Source of the DNA: Agitococcus sp.
GTDB taxonomy: Bacteria > Pseudomonadota > Gammaproteobacteria > Pseudomonadales > Moraxellaceae
Assembly (NCBI GenBank): GCA_030646715.1
Contig: JAUSLJ010000001.1
Location: forward strand, 1 to 64,000
Direction: 5' to 3'
DNA length: 64,000 bases
The stretch's first letter is position 1; each line of letters opens with the position of its first letter. The notes beneath the pieces were generated by a model. That model was not told where the DNA came from, searched no databases, and saw only the letters and a program-made list of their open reading frames with translations. Both the position numbers and the translations under genes were made by a program. Of this stretch, positions 30,562-41,061 are shown piece by piece.

Positions 30562-31341
30562 ATGGGTCAAAAAGTTCATCCAATAGGCATTCGTCTTGGT
30601 GTTATTAAACGCCACAATGCCAACTGGTATGCTAGTCCAAAAAACTATGCCGATTATTTGCTTGCTGATTTGGCGGTGCGTGAGTACCTCTACAAAAAGC
30701 TAAAAAATGCAGCGATTAGTCGTATTTTGATTGAGCGTCCGTCTGAGACGGCTCGTATCACCATTAGCACCGCTCGTCCTGGTATCATCATCGGTAAAAA
30801 AGGTGAAGATGTCGAACGTTTAGGTCGTGAAGTGGCGAAATTGATGAAGACTCCGGTTCAAATCAATATTGACGAGATTCGCAAGCCGGATCTAGATGCG
30901 CGTTTGGTTGCTGAAAGCATTGCTTCGCAATTAGAAAAGCGTGTCATGTTCCGTCGTGCGATGAAGCGTGCCGTTCAAAACACCATGCGTGCAGGTGCCA
31001 AAGGTATCAAAGTGGAAGTTTCAGGCCGTTTAGGTGGTGCTGAGATTGCTCGCTCTGAGTGGTATCGTGAAGGTCGTGTGCCTTTGCATACTTTGCGTGC
31101 TGACATCGATTATTCGATTATGCGTGCTGAAACCACTTATGGTTGTATTGGTGTAAAAGTTTGGATTTTCAAAGGTGAGATTTTGGGTGGTATGGCTCAG
31201 GCTATGCAACCTGCTCCCATTGAAGAAAACAAACCCACTAAGAAACGTGGTGATCGTGATGATCGCGGCGGTCGTGATGACCGTGGTAGTCGTGATGATC
31301 GCGGTGGTCGCGGTGGTCGCAACTCGGAAGCAAGGGGGTAA
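30562..31341 (+). CDS. rpsC: 30S ribosomal protein S3 with repetitive RDDRGG tail
   Basis: S3 forms the mRNA entry site of the 30S subunit. The first 220 or so residues are ordinary: [20 protein letters not shown], the KH-domain [16 protein letters not shown] and the C-terminal [13 protein letters not shown]. The total of 259 residues exceeds the roughly 233 of E. coli because of a tail with three hexapeptides [12 protein letters not shown] and RDDRGG followed by RGGR. The tail is encoded by 18-bp tandem units at 31255-31317. The start is ATG 30562; the long frame from 30481 overlaps rplV. The tail's function is unknown. Confidence 0.98.
   Translation: MGQKVHPIGIRLGVIKRHNANWYASPKNYADYLLADLAVREYLYKKLKNAAISRILIERPSETARITISTARPGIIIGKKGEDVERLGREVAKLMKTPVQINIDEIRKPDLDARLVAESIASQLEKRVMFRRAMKRAVQNTMRAGAKGIKVEVSGRLGGAEIARSEWYREGRVPLHTLRADIDYSIMRAETTYGCIGVKVWIFKGEILGGMAQAMQPAPIEENKPTKKRGDRDDRGGRDDRGSRDDRGGRGGRNSEARG
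31255..31317 (+). repeat. 18-bp tandem repeat inside rpsC
   Basis: Three 18-bp units start with CGTGATGA (31255, 31273, 31291) and are followed by half a unit CGCGGTGGT at 31309. They encode the RDDRGG/S hexapeptides of the S3 tail. The units differ mainly at third positions, so they are not a very recent expansion. Confidence 0.85.
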
Positions 31342-31347
31342 TGAACG

Positions 31348-31761
31348 ATGTTACAGCCTAAACGCACCAAGTTCCGTAAGGTTCAAAAAGGCCGTAATAC
31401 TGGCTTAGCTCATCGTGGAAGTACGGTTGCTTTTGGTAGCATCGCGTTAAAATCCCTTGAGCGTGGCCGTCTTACTGCACGTCAAATTGAAGCAGCGCGT
31501 CGGACGATTACTCGTCGTGTGAAGCGTGGCGGTAAAATTTGGATTCGTGTGTTTCCTGACAAGCCAATTACCGAAAAGCCATTAGAAGTTCGGATGGGTA
31601 ACGGTAAAGGTAATGTCGAGTACTGGGTTGCCGAAATCCAGCCAGGTAAGATCCTCTATGAGATTGAAGGTGTCTCTGAGGAATTAGCGCGTCAAGCATT
31701 TGCTTTGGCGGCAGCTAAGTTGCCTGTTAAAACAACCATCGTGATGCGGACGGTGATGTAA
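31348..31761 (+). CDS. rplP: 50S ribosomal protein L16
   Basis: L16 helps place tRNA in the A site. The 137-residue length is normal. [17 protein letters not shown] at the N-terminus and [20 protein letters not shown] in the middle are signature parts, and the arginine in the latter region is the usual YcfD hydroxylation neighbourhood. Its last base is the first base of rpmC. Confidence 0.98.
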   Translation: MLQPKRTKFRKVQKGRNTGLAHRGSTVAFGSIALKSLERGRLTARQIEAARRTITRRVKRGGKIWIRVFPDKPITEKPLEVRMGNGKGNVEYWVAEIQPGKILYEIEGVSEELARQAFALAAAKLPVKTTIVMRTVM

Positions 31762-31952
31762 TGAATGCAATAGAATTGCGTCAGAAGACTGTGGAAGAAC
31801 TGAGCACTACGCTCGATGGCCTTCAGTTGCAGCAATTTAAGCTGCGTATGGCGAAAGCCACTGGCCAACTCGCCAAGACGCATCAGGTAGGGCTAGTTCG
31901 TAAAGAAATTGCCCGTATCAAAACAGTCTTGACTGAAAAACAAGGTGGGTGA
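31761..31952 (+). CDS. rpmC: 50S ribosomal protein L29
   Basis: L29 is a small helical hairpin near the tunnel exit. The 63-residue protein contains [20 protein letters not shown] and the conserved [11 protein letters not shown]-like segment [12 protein letters not shown]. Its ATG shares one base with the rplP stop (TAATG). Confidence 0.98.
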   Translation: MNAIELRQKTVEELSTTLDGLQLQQFKLRMAKATGQLAKTHQVGLVRKEIARIKTVLTEKQGG

Positions 31953-31953
31953 G

Positions 31954-32211
31954 ATGACCGAGCAGACCAATACCCAACGGACGTTGACCGGTAAAGTAAT
32001 CAGCAACAAGATGGATAAGTCCATTGTTGTGTTGATTGAACGTCTCGTCAAACACCCGAAGTACGGTAAGTACATTCGTCGCTCCACCAAATTGCATGCA
32101 CATGACGAAAGTAATGTGTGTCATGAAGGCGATATTGTCACCATCGCTGAATGCCGTCCATTATCCAAAACTAAAAATTGGATATTGGTAGCAGTCGTCG
32201 AATCGGTGTAA
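31954..32211 (+). CDS. rpsQ: 30S ribosomal protein S17
   Basis: S17 is an early 16S-binding OB-fold protein. The 85-residue protein has [20 protein letters not shown] and [20 protein letters not shown] 31954 lies one base after the rpmC stop; an in-frame GTG at 31945 is less likely. It ends the S10 part; an 89-base gap precedes rplN. Confidence 0.97.
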   Translation: MTEQTNTQRTLTGKVISNKMDKSIVVLIERLVKHPKYGKYIRRSTKLHAHDESNVCHEGDIVTIAECRPLSKTKNWILVAVVESV

Positions 32212-32300
32212 TAAGACTGATTTTTACTTGTATCCCTAGGCGATATTGGGTAGCATTAGCACCCCGTTCGCGTGGGGTTCTCTAGGTTTGGAGTAGAGCA

Positions 32301-32669
32301 ATGATTCAGACCGAAACAATGCTTGACGTGGCAGACAACAGCGGCGCGCGGCGCGTACAGTGCATTAAAGTGCTGGGCGGATCGCATCGTCGTTATGCTT
32401 CGGTAGGCGATATTATCAAGGTCACGATAAAGGAAGCGATTCCTCGTGGCAAAGTTAAAAAAGGCGATGTGATGAATGCTGTGGTTGTGCGTACCAAATT
32501 TGGTATTCGCCGTCCAGATGGTTCGTTGATTCGTTTTGATGATAATGCTGCGGTGTTGCTGAATAACCAAAAGGCTCCTATCGCTACCCGTATTTTCGGG
32601 CCAGTAACTCGCGAATTGCGTACAGAGCAATTCATGAAAATCATCTCGCTGGCACCTGAAGTGCTGTAA
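32301..32669 (+). CDS. rplN: 50S ribosomal protein L14
   Basis: L14 lies at the subunit interface and binds the silencing factor RsfS. The 122-residue length is normal. [20 protein letters not shown] and [20 protein letters not shown] are conserved. First gene of the spc group, preceded by GGAG. Confidence 0.98.
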   Translation: MIQTETMLDVADNSGARRVQCIKVLGGSHRRYASVGDIIKVTIKEAIPRGKVKKGDVMNAVVVRTKFGIRRPDGSLIRFDDNAAVLLNNQKAPIATRIFGPVTRELRTEQFMKIISLAPEVL

Positions 32670-32680
32670 GGGTGGGACTC

Positions 32681-32998
32681 ATGGCTAAGATTAAAAGAGA
32701 TGACGAAATTATCGTCATCGCTGGTAAAGACAAAGGTAAGCGCGGTACAGTTTTGTCCGTCGCTGATGAACGTGTCATGGTCAGTGGTATCAACTTGGTG
32801 AAAAAACACGTTAAGCCGAATCCGGCACGTGGCACACAGGGCGGTATCGTTGAAAAAGAAGCAACATTGCATATTTCGAATGTGGCTTTGATTAATCCAA
32901 CGACACAAAAAGCAGATCGCGTTGCTTACAAATTGTTGGAAGATGGCACGAAAGTGCGTGTTTTCGTCTCCAACAGTGAAGTAGTTGGCGCAAAGTAA
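32681..32998 (+). CDS. rplX: 50S ribosomal protein L24
   Basis: L24 is one of the first proteins to bind 23S rRNA during 50S assembly. The 105-residue protein starts at ATG 32681 behind [26 protein letters not shown] is the KOW segment, and [20 protein letters not shown] follows. Between rplN and rplE. Confidence 0.98.
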   Translation: MAKIKRDDEIIVIAGKDKGKRGTVLSVADERVMVSGINLVKKHVKPNPARGTQGGIVEKEATLHISNVALINPTTQKADRVAYKLLEDGTKVRVFVSNSEVVGAK

Positions 32999-33011
32999 TA
33001 GGTTGGTTGAA

Positions 33012-33548
33012 ATGGCCAGACTTAAAGGCGTGTACAAAAACGAGCTCGCTCTGAAATTGAAAGAAGAGTTGGGTCTCGATAACGTAATGCAGGTCCCTCG
33101 CATTACGAAAATTACTCTGAATATGGGAGTGGGCGGTGCTTCACAAGATAAAAAAATTCTTGATGGTGCCGTGGCCGATATGCAGCTTATCTCTGGCCAG
33201 AAACCCATTATTACCCATGCTCGTAAATCCATCGCGGGTTTTAAAGTCCGTGAAGGTTGGCCGATTGGTTGTAAAGTCACGTTGCGTGGCGAGCGTATGT
33301 ATGAGTTTTTAGATCGTTTAATTATGATCACAATTCCTCGTATTCGCGACTTCCGTGGTTTTAGTTCCAAGGCTTTTGATGGCCGTGGTAATTACAGCAT
33401 GGGCATTAAAGAACAGATCGTGTTTCCCGAAATTGATTTCGATAAAATCGCTCAAATTCGTGGTATGGATATTACGGTCACCACCACTGCGGCTACAGAC
33501 GATCAAGGTCGTGCGTTACTGCGTGCCTTCGGCTTTCCTTTTAAGTGA
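33012..33548 (+). CDS. rplE: 50S ribosomal protein L5
   Basis: L5 binds 5S rRNA and touches the P-site tRNA. The 178-residue protein starts at ATG 33012. [33 protein letters not shown] and [16 protein letters not shown] are the conserved segments. Regular spc neighbour order. Confidence 0.98.
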   Translation: MARLKGVYKNELALKLKEELGLDNVMQVPRITKITLNMGVGGASQDKKILDGAVADMQLISGQKPIITHARKSIAGFKVREGWPIGCKVTLRGERMYEFLDRLIMITIPRIRDFRGFSSKAFDGRGNYSMGIKEQIVFPEIDFDKIAQIRGMDITVTTTAATDDQGRALLRAFGFPFK

Positions 33549-33557
33549 GAACGCGCC

Positions 33558-33863
33558 ATGGCTAAAAGAAGCATGATTAACCGCGAAGCCAAACGCGAAA
33601 AAGCGGTTGCTAAGTATTCTGATTTGCGTCAGCAATTAAAAGCAACCATCAAAAATGTAAACGCGACTGATGACGAGCGTTGGGCAGCAATCTTAAAATT
33701 GCAATCATTGCCTCGCAACTCTTCACCATGCCGTTTGCGTAATCGTTGTGGCATTACAGGTCGTCCTCACGGTTTCTTCCGTAAGTTCGGTTTGGCTCGT
33801 ATCAAACTGCGTGAAGCAGTGATGCAGGGCGATGTGCCAGGCGTCGTTAAGGCCAGTTGGTAA
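33558..33863 (+). CDS. rpsN: 30S ribosomal protein S14 (zinc-free form)
   Basis: S14 is part of the 30S head. The 101-residue protein is the long form without the CxxC zinc pair; [20 protein letters not shown] and [16 protein letters not shown] are conserved. Zinc-independent S14 in the main spc group is normal for Gammaproteobacteria. Confidence 0.98.
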   Translation: MAKRSMINREAKREKAVAKYSDLRQQLKATIKNVNATDDERWAAILKLQSLPRNSSPCRLRNRCGITGRPHGFFRKFGLARIKLREAVMQGDVPGVVKASW

Positions 33864-33875
33864 GAGGAAAGACGC

Positions 33876-34259
33876 ATGAGTATGCAAGATACCGTTGCGG
33901 ATATGCTCACTCGCATTCGCAACGCACAGTTAGCGCGTAAGCAAGCAGTGGCTATGCCAGTGTCAAAACTGAAGCAAGCCATCGCTAACGTATTACTCAA
34001 TGAGGGTTATATTTCCTCCGTAGAAGCAGAAGGTTTGTCTTTAACCTTAGGCTTGAAATACTACGAAGGTAAGCCTGTTATTGAACAAATTAAGCGTGTT
34101 AGTCGTCCTGGCTTACGTGTTTATAAAGGTAAAGATGAGTTGGATCCGGTCAAACAAGGCTTGGGTGTACTCATTATTTCTACTAACAAAGGCATCATGA
34201 CCGATCGTGCCGCTCGTGCAGCGGGTTTGGGCGGTGAAGTGATTGCTCTCGTTTCTTGA
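33876..34259 (+). CDS. rpsH: 30S ribosomal protein S8
   Basis: S8 is a central 16S-binding assembly protein and, in enterics, represses the spc operon by binding near rplE. The 127-residue protein begins [18 protein letters not shown] and ends in the conserved [20 protein letters not shown]. An AGAGG site precedes it. Confidence 0.98.
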   Translation: MSMQDTVADMLTRIRNAQLARKQAVAMPVSKLKQAIANVLLNEGYISSVEAEGLSLTLGLKYYEGKPVIEQIKRVSRPGLRVYKGKDELDPVKQGLGVLIISTNKGIMTDRAARAAGLGGEVIALVS

Positions 34260-34269
34260 TAGGTGCAGC

Positions 34270-34803
34270 ATGTCTCGCGTGGCTAAAGCTCCAGTCGTTC
34301 TCCCTAAAGGGGTAGAAGTGACTCTAAACGGCCAAAACCTACAGGTGAAGGGCAGCAAAGGTGCATTGGCACTCACTCTTCACGATCTGGTTGAAGCTAA
34401 ACAGGAAGGTGAACAATTAGTTTTCGCTCCACGTGAAAACACTCAAGCTGGTTGGATGCAAACAGGTACAGCTCGTGCCTTAGCAAGCAACTATGTGAAA
34501 GGTGTAAGCGTTGGTTTTGAGCGTAAACTGCAATTGGTCGGCGTGGGTTATAAAGCGGCTGCTAAAGGTAAGGTATTAAACCTTGCGCTTGGTTTCTCGC
34601 ACCCCATTGATTTTGAATTGCCTGAAGGTGTGACAGCGGAAACGCCAACGCCTACAGAAATCATTTTCAAGTCCATCAATAAACACTTGTTGGGACAAGT
34701 TGCGGCTAACGTCCGTGCTTTCCGTCCGCCAGAGCCTTACAAAGGCAAAGGTGTTCGCTATACGGATGAAGTAGTTCTCCGTAAGGAAGCCAAGAAGAAA
34801 TAA
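34270..34803 (+). CDS. rplF: 50S ribosomal protein L6
   Basis: L6 supports the GTPase-associated region of the 50S subunit. The 177-residue protein starts at ATG 34270. Two homologous halves are visible, with [20 protein letters not shown] and [16 protein letters not shown] as conserved parts. It follows rpsH after 10 bases. Confidence 0.98.
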   Translation: MSRVAKAPVVLPKGVEVTLNGQNLQVKGSKGALALTLHDLVEAKQEGEQLVFAPRENTQAGWMQTGTARALASNYVKGVSVGFERKLQLVGVGYKAAAKGKVLNLALGFSHPIDFELPEGVTAETPTPTEIIFKSINKHLLGQVAANVRAFRPPEPYKGKGVRYTDEVVLRKEAKKK

Positions 34804-34818
34804 CGCGTGAGGTTCGTC

Positions 34819-35169
34819 ATGAACGAAAAGAAAGTAGCTCGCATACGACGCTCGAAGAGCACTCGTTTAAAGATTCGCGAGCTGGGTGCTGTGCGTCTGT
34901 GTGTCAACCGCACGCCGCGTCATATCTATGCCCAAGTCATTTCTGCCTGTGGTGGTCAAGTCTTGGCGCAAGCCTCAACTTTAGATGCCAGCTTGCGTGA
35001 TGGTGCCACTGGTAACGTCGATGCAGCGAAAAAAGTAGGCTTGTTAGTTGCTGAACGTGCTAAAGCTGTTGGTGTTACCAAAGTTGCATTTGACCGTTCC
35101 GGCTTTCAATATCATGGCCGCATCCAAGCTTTAGCTGATGCTGCTCGCGAAGGCGGTTTGGAGTTCTAA
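34819..35169 (+). CDS. rplR: 50S ribosomal protein L18
   Basis: L18 binds 5S rRNA in the central protuberance. The 116-residue protein starts at ATG 34819, six bases after GTGAGG; an in-frame GTG at 34807 overlaps that site. [17 protein letters not shown] and [20 protein letters not shown] are family signatures. Confidence 0.97.
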   Translation: MNEKKVARIRRSKSTRLKIRELGAVRLCVNRTPRHIYAQVISACGGQVLAQASTLDASLRDGATGNVDAAKKVGLLVAERAKAVGVTKVAFDRSGFQYHGRIQALADAAREGGLEF

Positions 35170-35170
35170 G

Positions 35171-35668
35171 ATGGCTAAGGTTGAACAAAACGAAGGCTTT
35201 GTAGAAAAGCTCGTTGCCGTAAATCGTGTTGCTAAAGTCGTTAAAGGCGGTCGGATTTTCTCCTTCACCGCTTTGACTGTAGTAGGCGATGGTAAAGGTA
35301 AAGTCGGTTTTGGTCGTGGCAAGGCGCGTGAAGTTCCAGCTGCAATCCAAAAAGCATTAGAAGCCGCTCGTCGCAACATGATCAGTGTTGAATTGAATGG
35401 CTCAACATTGCAACACGAAATCGCTGCTCAGCACGGTGCATCTCGTATCTTCATGCAACCTGCATCTGAAGGTACTGGTGTTATTGCTGGTGGCGCAATG
35501 CGTGCTGTATTAGAAGTTGCAGGCGTACAAAACGTATTGGCGAAGTGCTACGGCTCTACTAATGCCAATAACGTCGTACACGCTACTTTCAAAGGCTTGG
35601 CTTCTATGTCTTCGCCAGAGCAAGTTGCAGCTAAACGCGGCAAAACTGTTGAAGAAATTTTGGGGTAA
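35171..35668 (+). CDS. rpsE: 30S ribosomal protein S5
   Basis: S5 helps control decoding accuracy. The 165-residue protein starts at ATG 35171, one base after rpl[21 protein letters not shown] and the [16 protein letters not shown] loop, the site of spectinomycin-resistance changes, are intact. Confidence 0.98.
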   Translation: MAKVEQNEGFVEKLVAVNRVAKVVKGGRIFSFTALTVVGDGKGKVGFGRGKAREVPAAIQKALEAARRNMISVELNGSTLQHEIAAQHGASRIFMQPASEGTGVIAGGAMRAVLEVAGVQNVLAKCYGSTNANNVVHATFKGLASMSSPEQVAAKRGKTVEEILG

Positions 35669-35672
35669 TGTC

Positions 35673-35855
35673 ATGACCCAAGCAACTATTAAAGTTACTC
35701 AAGTGCGCTCTAGTGCTCACAAGCTCAAAAATCATAAGCTTTGCTTGCGTGGTTTAGGCTTGCGTCGTATTCGTCACACTGTGGAAGTGTTAGATACACC
35801 AGCCAATCGCGGCATGATTAACATGGTTCATTACCTTGTGAAAGTGGGAGAGTAA
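35673..35855 (+). CDS. rpmD: 50S ribosomal protein L30
   Basis: L30 is a small 23S-binding protein. It has 60 residues: [20 protein letters not shown], then [19 protein letters not shown]. It starts four bases after the rpsE stop, in a different frame from the long unrelated reading that overlaps it. Confidence 0.97.
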   Translation: MTQATIKVTQVRSSAHKLKNHKLCLRGLGLRRIRHTVEVLDTPANRGMINMVHYLVKVGE

Positions 35856-35858
35856 ACC

Positions 35859-36290
35859 ATGCGCTTAAATGAATTAAGTCCTGCTGAAGGCTCAAAGTTC
35901 AACGAAAGGCGTCCAGGCCGTGGTATTGGTTCTGGCCTTGGTAAAACAGGTGGTCGTGGTGTAAAAGGTCAAACTTCACGCTCTGGCGGCGGCGTTCGCC
36001 CAGGCTTTGAAGGCGGCCAGATGCCTATTTACCGTCGTTTACCGAAGTTTGGTTTTACTTCCATGAAAGCTTTGACAACTGCAGAAGTGCGTTTGTCTGA
36101 GTTGGCTCATGTTGAAGGCGAAGTTACTTTAGCTTCGTTAAAAGCAGCGAATATTGTCCGTAAAGACATGACTCGTGCCCGTATCATCCTGTCGGGTGAA
36201 ATTGATCGTGCAGTAGTTATCAAAGGCATTGTTGTTACTAAAGGTGCTCGTGCTGCGATTGAAGCTGCTGGCGGCAAGATCGAGGAATAG
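35859..36290 (+). CDS. rplO: 50S ribosomal protein L15
   Basis: L15 is a late-assembly 50S protein with a basic glycine-rich N-terminal arm, here [20 protein letters not shown] near residues 20-39. The 143-residue length is normal. It precedes secY by five bases, coupling export and ribosome genes as usual. Confidence 0.98.
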   Translation: MRLNELSPAEGSKFNERRPGRGIGSGLGKTGGRGVKGQTSRSGGGVRPGFEGGQMPIYRRLPKFGFTSMKALTTAEVRLSELAHVEGEVTLASLKAANIVRKDMTRARIILSGEIDRAVVIKGIVVTKGARAAIEAAGGKIEE

Positions 36291-36295
36291 TTCTG

Positions 36296-37633
36296 ATGGC
36301 AAATACCCGTAATGAGGCAGCGAAGGCGGCTTTACAGTCGCCTGGTATGCGCAAAGGCTTAGGTGAGCTCTGGGCGCGTATTACATTCTTGTTCGTCGCA
36401 TTAGTGGTATTCCGCCTTGGAGCCCATGTGCCAGTTCCAGGAATTAATCCTGCGAAACTGGCGCAGCTGTTTGAACAAAATAAAGACACGATTCTGAGTT
36501 TGTTCAATATGTTTTCGGGTGGTGCTCTAGAGCGGATGTCTATTCTTGCTTTAGGGATTATGCCCTATATTTCAGCTTCGATTATTATGCAGTTGATGAC
36601 CACAGTCAGTCCTCAACTTGAAGCATTAAAGAAAGAAGGTGAAGCTGGTCGTAGAAAGATAAACCAATACACGCGTTATGGAACGGTGATATTAGGTTTT
36701 GTCCAAGCGATTGGTATGTGTTCTGGTCTGGTGGGTCAGGGCATTACTTTAACTACAGGTATGGCCTTTTTTGTGCCAGCGGTAGTGAGTTTAGTTGCAG
36801 GTACTGTGTTCTTAATGTGGCTTGGTGAACAAATCACAGAGCGTGGCGTTGGTAACGGTATTTCGATGTTGATTTTTGCAGGTATTGTTGCAGGTATTCC
36901 TTCTGCTATTGGTATGTCTTTAGAGGCAACTAGACAGGGGGAGATGAGCATGTTGGCACTATTGGTGTTGTTCATACTTGCAATAGTCGTTGTTGCTGCT
37001 GTCGTCTTTATGGAACGTGGTCAACGTAGAATTACGGTTAACTATGCGCAGCGTCAGCAAGGCCGTCGTATGTACGCGGCACAACAAAGTCACTTGCCAC
37101 TAAAAATTAACATGGCGGGTGTTATTCCTGCTATCTTTGCCAGCTCTTTGTTGTTGTTCCCTGCGAGCTTGGGACAATGGTTTGCCCAGTCGCCTAACCC
37201 AACATGGTTTCAGCGTCTGTTACAAGATATCGCATTAACCTTGTCGCCAGGTCAGCCGTTGTATTTATTGTTGTTTGCGTTATTAATTATTTTCTTCTGT
37301 TATTTCTATACTGCGTTGATGTTTAACCCTAAAGAAGTGGCCGATAATCTCAAACGTTCGGGTGCTTATATTCCTGGAATACGTCCAGGAGAGCAGACCG
37401 CAAAATACATTGATAGTGTGTTGACGCGTTTAACGTTAGTAGGGGCTCTCTATATTACTATAGTGTGTTTATTACCGATGTTATTACAAGTCGCGTTTAA
37501 TGTTCCCTTCTACTTAGGTGGAACATCATTGTTGATTGTGGTGGTGGTAGTGATGGATTTTATGTCTCAAGTGCAAGCGCATTTGATGTCTCATCAGTAT
37601 GAATCACTAATGAAAAAAGCCAATCTTAAGTAA
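36296..37633 (+). CDS. secY: Preprotein translocase channel subunit SecY
   Basis: SecY forms the ten-helix protein-conducting channel with SecE and SecG. The 445-residue protein has the first helix near 26-45 ([20 protein letters not shown]), [16 protein letters not shown] in helix 2, and the cytoplasmic loop [23 protein letters not shown] between helices 8 and 9, here split for brevity: [15 protein letters not shown]. It lies at the end of the spc group before rpmJ. Confidence 0.99.
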   Translation: MANTRNEAAKAALQSPGMRKGLGELWARITFLFVALVVFRLGAHVPVPGINPAKLAQLFEQNKDTILSLFNMFSGGALERMSILALGIMPYISASIIMQLMTTVSPQLEALKKEGEAGRRKINQYTRYGTVILGFVQAIGMCSGLVGQGITLTTGMAFFVPAVVSLVAGTVFLMWLGEQITERGVGNGISMLIFAGIVAGIPSAIGMSLEATRQGEMSMLALLVLFILAIVVVAAVVFMERGQRRITVNYAQRQQGRRMYAAQQSHLPLKINMAGVIPAIFASSLLLFPASLGQWFAQSPNPTWFQRLLQDIALTLSPGQPLYLLLFALLIIFFCYFYTALMFNPKEVADNLKRSGAYIPGIRPGEQTAKYIDSVLTRLTLVGALYITIVCLLPMLLQVAFNVPFYLGGTSLLIVVVVVMDFMSQVQAHLMSHQYESLMKKANLK

Positions 37634-37689
37634 GTATTCCTACAGGTTTATTTGCTTAAGGCTTTTGTTGAAAGTAAGTAGGTGTATTT

Positions 37690-37806
37690 ATGAAAGTTCG
37701 TGCTTCAGTAAAAAAGATTTGCGGTAGCTGCAAAGTTGTACGCCGCAATGGCACAATCCGCGTTATTTGTAGCGCGGAACCCCGCCACAAACAGCGTCAA
37801 GGTTAA
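37690..37806 (+). CDS. rpmJ: 50S ribosomal protein L36 (zinc form)
   Basis: Very short gene of 38 codons. It starts [15 protein letters not shown] and ends EPRHKQRQG, with the C-x-x-C, later Cys and His of the zinc ribbon complete. It is the normal gene between secY and rpsM. Confidence 0.98.
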   Translation: MKVRASVKKICGSCKVVRRNGTIRVICSAEPRHKQRQG

Positions 37807-37815
37807 ACTTCGCTG

Positions 37816-37844
37816 TTGATTTCTGTCAGCTATAGCGATACAAT
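37816..37844 (+). promoter_or_regulatory. Promoter of the alpha operon (rpsM)
   Basis: TTGATT at 37816-37821 and TACAAT at 37839-37844 are 17 bases apart. The 57 bases that follow before rpsM contain GCGCCCTTTCGCGGG and could fold as the S4-binding leader known in relatives. Confidence 0.7.
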
Positions 37845-37901
37845 CGCGCCCTTTCGCGGGTATGGCGGATTATCCAACTGCTTTGTGTGGAGAACAGGTG
37901 A

Positions 37902-38258
37902 ATGGCTCGTATAGCCGGTGTTAATATTCCCGATAACAAACACGCGGTTATCTCATTAACTTATATTTTTGGTATTGGTCGTACTACTTCTGCAAAAATT
38001 CTTGCAGCAGTGGGTATTGCGCCAACAACAAAAATTAAAGAGTTATCAGATAGCCAATTAGATGCCCTTCGTGCTGAAGTGGGTAAGTTGTCTACCGAAG
38101 GTGACTTACGCCGTGAAGTTTCGATGAACATCAAACGATTGATGGACTTAGGCTGCTATCGCGGCTTGCGTCATCGTCGTGGTCTGCCAGTACGTGGTCA
38201 ACGCACGAAGACGAATGCTCGTACTCGTAAAGGTCCTCGTAAGGCGATTAAAAAGTAA
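37902..38258 (+). CDS. rpsM: 30S ribosomal protein S13
   Basis: S13 bridges the 30S head to the 50S and the P-site tRNA. The 118-residue protein has [20 protein letters not shown], the [11 protein letters not shown] helix and the basic end [18 protein letters not shown]. First gene of the alpha operon. Confidence 0.99.
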   Translation: MARIAGVNIPDNKHAVISLTYIFGIGRTTSAKILAAVGIAPTTKIKELSDSQLDALRAEVGKLSTEGDLRREVSMNIKRLMDLGCYRGLRHRRGLPVRGQRTKTNARTRKGPRKAIKK

Positions 38259-38279
38259 ATAGCCCCCGGAAGCTAAAAG

Positions 38280-38669
38280 ATGGCAAAAGACAATCAGCGC
38301 AATCGGAAAAAGGTCAATCGCACCGTTTCTGAAGGTATGGCGCATATTCACGCTTCTTTTAATAACACCATTGTGACAATTACCGATCGTCAGGGTAATG
38401 CACTGGCCTGGGCCACTAGCGGTGGTCAGGGCTTCCGTGGTTCGCGTAAATCTACCCCCTTTGCTGCGCAGGTTGCTGCTGAAGTTGCAGGCAAAGCTGC
38501 TCAAGAATACGGTCTAAAGAATTTAGACGTGCTCGTGAAAGGTCCAGGGCCAGGTCGTGAATCCGCGGTTCGTGCATTGAATTCAGTTGGTTATAAAATC
38601 AACAGTATTACCGACGTGACGCCAATCCCTCATAATGGTTGTCGTCCGCCTAAGAAACGTCGCGTGTAA
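38280..38669 (+). CDS. rpsK: 30S ribosomal protein S11
   Basis: S11 lies on the 30S platform near the E-site codon. The 129-residue protein has [20 protein letters not shown], then [20 protein letters not shown] and [15 protein letters not shown] at the end. Preceded by GGAAG; rpsD follows after 16 bases. Confidence 0.99.
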   Translation: MAKDNQRNRKKVNRTVSEGMAHIHASFNNTIVTITDRQGNALAWATSGGQGFRGSRKSTPFAAQVAAEVAGKAAQEYGLKNLDVLVKGPGPGRESAVRALNSVGYKINSITDVTPIPHNGCRPPKKRRV

Positions 38670-38685
38670 CCAGGAGACTTGAAGA

Positions 38686-39309
38686 ATGGCTCGTTATATT
38701 GGTCCTAAGTGCAAGCTCTCCCGTCGTGAAGGCACGGATCTTATGCTCAAGTCTGGCGTTCGTGCGCTAGACTCTAAATGTAAAATTGAACAACCACCAG
38801 GCCAGCATGGTGCTTCCCGTAAAGGCAAGCTCTCTGACTATGGTACACAGTTGCGTGAAAAGCAAAAAGTTCGTCGTATTTACGGTGTGCTTGAGCGTCA
38901 GTTCAGCAACTACTACAAAGAAGCAGCGCGCTTAAAAGGTGCTACAGGTGAGAACCTGTTGCAACTATTAGAAAGCCGTTTGGATAACGTCGTTTATCGT
39001 ATGGGTTTTGGTGCTACTCGCTCCGAAGCGCGTCAACTCGTTAGCCACCGCTCGATTACCTTAAATGGTCGTCGTGTGAACATCGCTTCGATGCAGGTTC
39101 AGCCAGGTGATGTGGTTGCTGTTTATGAAAAGTCAAAAACTCAATTGCGTATTAAAAGCGCAACAGAGTTGGCTAGTCAACGCGGTACACCTACTTGGAT
39201 AGCGGTGGATTACACCAAAATGGAAGGTACATTCAAGGCAATGCCTGAGCGTGCAGATCTTCCATCTGAAATCAACGAAAGCTTAATTGTTGAGTTGTAT
39301 TCCAAGTAA
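38686..39309 (+). CDS. rpsD: 30S ribosomal protein S4
   Basis: S4 starts 16S folding and represses the alpha operon in enterics. The 207-residue protein has the zinc-free N-terminal type [19 protein letters not shown] and the S4 RNA-binding domain ([20 protein letters not shown], then [19 protein letters not shown]). Placed between rpsK and rpoA. Confidence 0.99.
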   Translation: MARYIGPKCKLSRREGTDLMLKSGVRALDSKCKIEQPPGQHGASRKGKLSDYGTQLREKQKVRRIYGVLERQFSNYYKEAARLKGATGENLLQLLESRLDNVVYRMGFGATRSEARQLVSHRSITLNGRRVNIASMQVQPGDVVAVYEKSKTQLRIKSATELASQRGTPTWIAVDYTKMEGTFKAMPERADLPSEINESLIVELYSK

Positions 39310-39354
39310 GGTATTAACCTGCCCCAGTTTTAAGTGGTTTTGAGGTGGCATTCC

Positions 39355-40359
39355 ATGACGCGCACCAATGAGTTTTTGACTCCCCGTACTATTGCTGTTA
39401 ATGCATTTAGTGCGACCCACGCCAAAGTGATACTAGAGCCGCTGGAACGCGGTTTTGGTCACACGCTTGGTAACGCCTTGCGTCGTATTTTGCTTTCGTC
39501 GTTGCCTGGTGCAGCGGTTGTGGAAGCAGAAATCGAAGGTGTGGATCACGAATACAGCACGCTTGAAGGTTTGCAAGAAGACATCATTGAATTGTTGTTG
39601 AACCTGAAAGGCTTGGCTATCAAACTCTTTGAACAAAATGAGGCTGTTTTGACCGTGGACTTTAAAGGTCCTGGTATCGTAACAGCAGCTGATCTGAGCT
39701 TGCCTCACAATGTTGAATTGGTGAATACCGATCATCACATTGCGACTTTGGGCAGCAACGGTCATTTGAAGATGAAGCTGAAAGTGGCGCGTGGCCGTGG
39801 CTATGAGCCTGTAGATGCACGTTATGCGGAAGGGGAAACTCGTCCTATTGGCCGTTTACAGCTTGATGCAAGTTACAGCCCGATTAAGCGCGTTGCTTAT
39901 GTGGTCGAAAATGCTCGTGTTGAACAGCGTACGGATCTTGATAAGTTAGTTATCGATTTAGAAACTAACGGTACTATTGAGCCAGAAGAAGCTATTCGCC
40001 GTGCAGCGACGATATTGCAACAACAAATCGCGGTGTTTGTTGATTTGCAAAAAGATCATCAGCCTGTTGCTAAAGCAGAGCCAGAGACGGTTGACCCAAT
40101 CCTTCTACGTCCAGTAGATGATTTAGAGTTGACTGTTCGTTCAGCTAACTGCCTCAAAGCAGAAAATATTTACTATATCGGCGACTTGGTTCAACGTACC
40201 GAAGTTGAATTGCTTAAAACACCAAATTTGGGCAAAAAGTCGTTGACAGAAATAAAAGATGTGCTGGCTTCTAAGGGCTTGTCGTTGGGTATGCGTTTAG
40301 ATAACTGGCCTCCAGCTAGTTTGCGTGCTGACGATCGCTTTGCCTATCGTAGCCGCTAA
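39355..40359 (+). CDS. rpoA: RNA polymerase alpha subunit
   Basis: Alpha dimerises to nucleate RNA polymerase assembly and contacts activators. The protein has 334 residues. ATG 39355 follows GAGGTGG; an upstream GTG at 39334 would add seven unrelated residues. The N-terminal domain contains [20 protein letters not shown]. The linker is near 235-245 and the C-terminal domain has [20 protein letters not shown] and [17 protein letters not shown], the UP-element-binding part. Confidence 0.99.
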   Translation: MTRTNEFLTPRTIAVNAFSATHAKVILEPLERGFGHTLGNALRRILLSSLPGAAVVEAEIEGVDHEYSTLEGLQEDIIELLLNLKGLAIKLFEQNEAVLTVDFKGPGIVTAADLSLPHNVELVNTDHHIATLGSNGHLKMKLKVARGRGYEPVDARYAEGETRPIGRLQLDASYSPIKRVAYVVENARVEQRTDLDKLVIDLETNGTIEPEEAIRRAATILQQQIAVFVDLQKDHQPVAKAEPETVDPILLRPVDDLELTVRSANCLKAENIYYIGDLVQRTEVELLKTPNLGKKSLTEIKDVLASKGLSLGMRLDNWPPASLRADDRFAYRSR

Positions 40360-40390
40360 TCGCTTAACTTGATTTTAGGAAGTTTTAGCC

Positions 40391-40768
40391 ATGCGTCATC
40401 GTAATAGTGGTGTAAAGCTCGGTCGTAACAGTAGTCATCGTCATGCAATGTTTCAAAACATGGCGATTTCTTTGTTCGAACACGAGTTGATTCAAACTAC
40501 TTTACCTAAAGCGAAAGAGTTGCGCCGCGTTGCGGAACCTCTCATCACTTTAGCAAAAGTAGATTCAGTTGCTAACCGTCGTTTAGCCTTTGCTCGTACT
40601 CGTAGCAAAGATATCGTAGCCAAGTTATTTAATGTACTTGGCCCACGTTATAAAGAGCGTAACGGTGGTTATTTACGTGTGTTGAAAGCGGGTTTCCGTG
40701 CTGGAGACGCTGCACCAATGGCTTATGTGGAATTGGTCGATCGTCCAATGCCAAAAGCTGCTGAGTAA
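40391..40768 (+). CDS. rplQ: 50S ribosomal protein L17
   Basis: L17 is an early-assembling 50S protein. The 125-residue protein starts [20 protein letters not shown] and ends soon after [15 protein letters not shown]. Last gene of the alpha operon, followed by a strong terminator. Confidence 0.99.
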   Translation: MRHRNSGVKLGRNSSHRHAMFQNMAISLFEHELIQTTLPKAKELRRVAEPLITLAKVDSVANRRLAFARTRSKDIVAKLFNVLGPRYKERNGGYLRVLKAGFRAGDAAPMAYVELVDRPMPKAAE

Positions 40769-40785
40769 GCACAAGTAATGTGAAG

Positions 40786-40811
40786 AAGCCGACCTAGTGT
40801 CGGCTTTTTTG
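40786..40811 (+). terminator. rplQ (alpha operon) terminator
   Basis: AAGCCGAC pairs with GTCGGCTT around CTAGT and continues into a T run. It is a textbook intrinsic terminator ending the whole S10-spc-alpha block. Confidence 0.92.
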
Positions 40812-40926
40812 TTTTATCGGTTCGAGAAAATTTTGTTAACATTTTTCTACGTTATTTTCATCTCTGCATAATGTACGCACTAGTACACTTCTGTCATTAT
40901 CCCCCGTTATTTGTTAATAGCTTTCT

Positions 40927-41025
40927 AGGACTTACGTGGCAATCGCTTATGTACTCACATATCTGCCGTTTTAGGCGGATTTATGTTCATGAAACGAGCT
41001 ATTTTCGATTAAACACCTAAGTCCT
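40927..41025 (-). repeat. Dispersed palindromic repeat, copy C (reverse orientation)
   Basis: 99 bp, bounded by AGGACTTACG and CCTAAGTCCT. The central stem ATCTGCC/GGCGGAT encloses GTTTTA, with ACAT/ATGT pairs around it. Read on the minus strand it aligns with copies at 3152 and 47475, sharing ACATAA...TAAA..CGGC and ATAAGCGAT..CC.CGTAAG. It lies just before the RND operon, so it may be part of that leader. Confidence 0.85.
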
Positions 41026-41061
41026 TATTTTTTTAAAAATTGCATTTTTAGGGAGACCTTT

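Noticed and set aside
32393-33370. Minus-strand frame of 325 codons
   Set aside because: It lies antisense to rplN, rplX and rplE, which are certain; low-complexity shadow translation.
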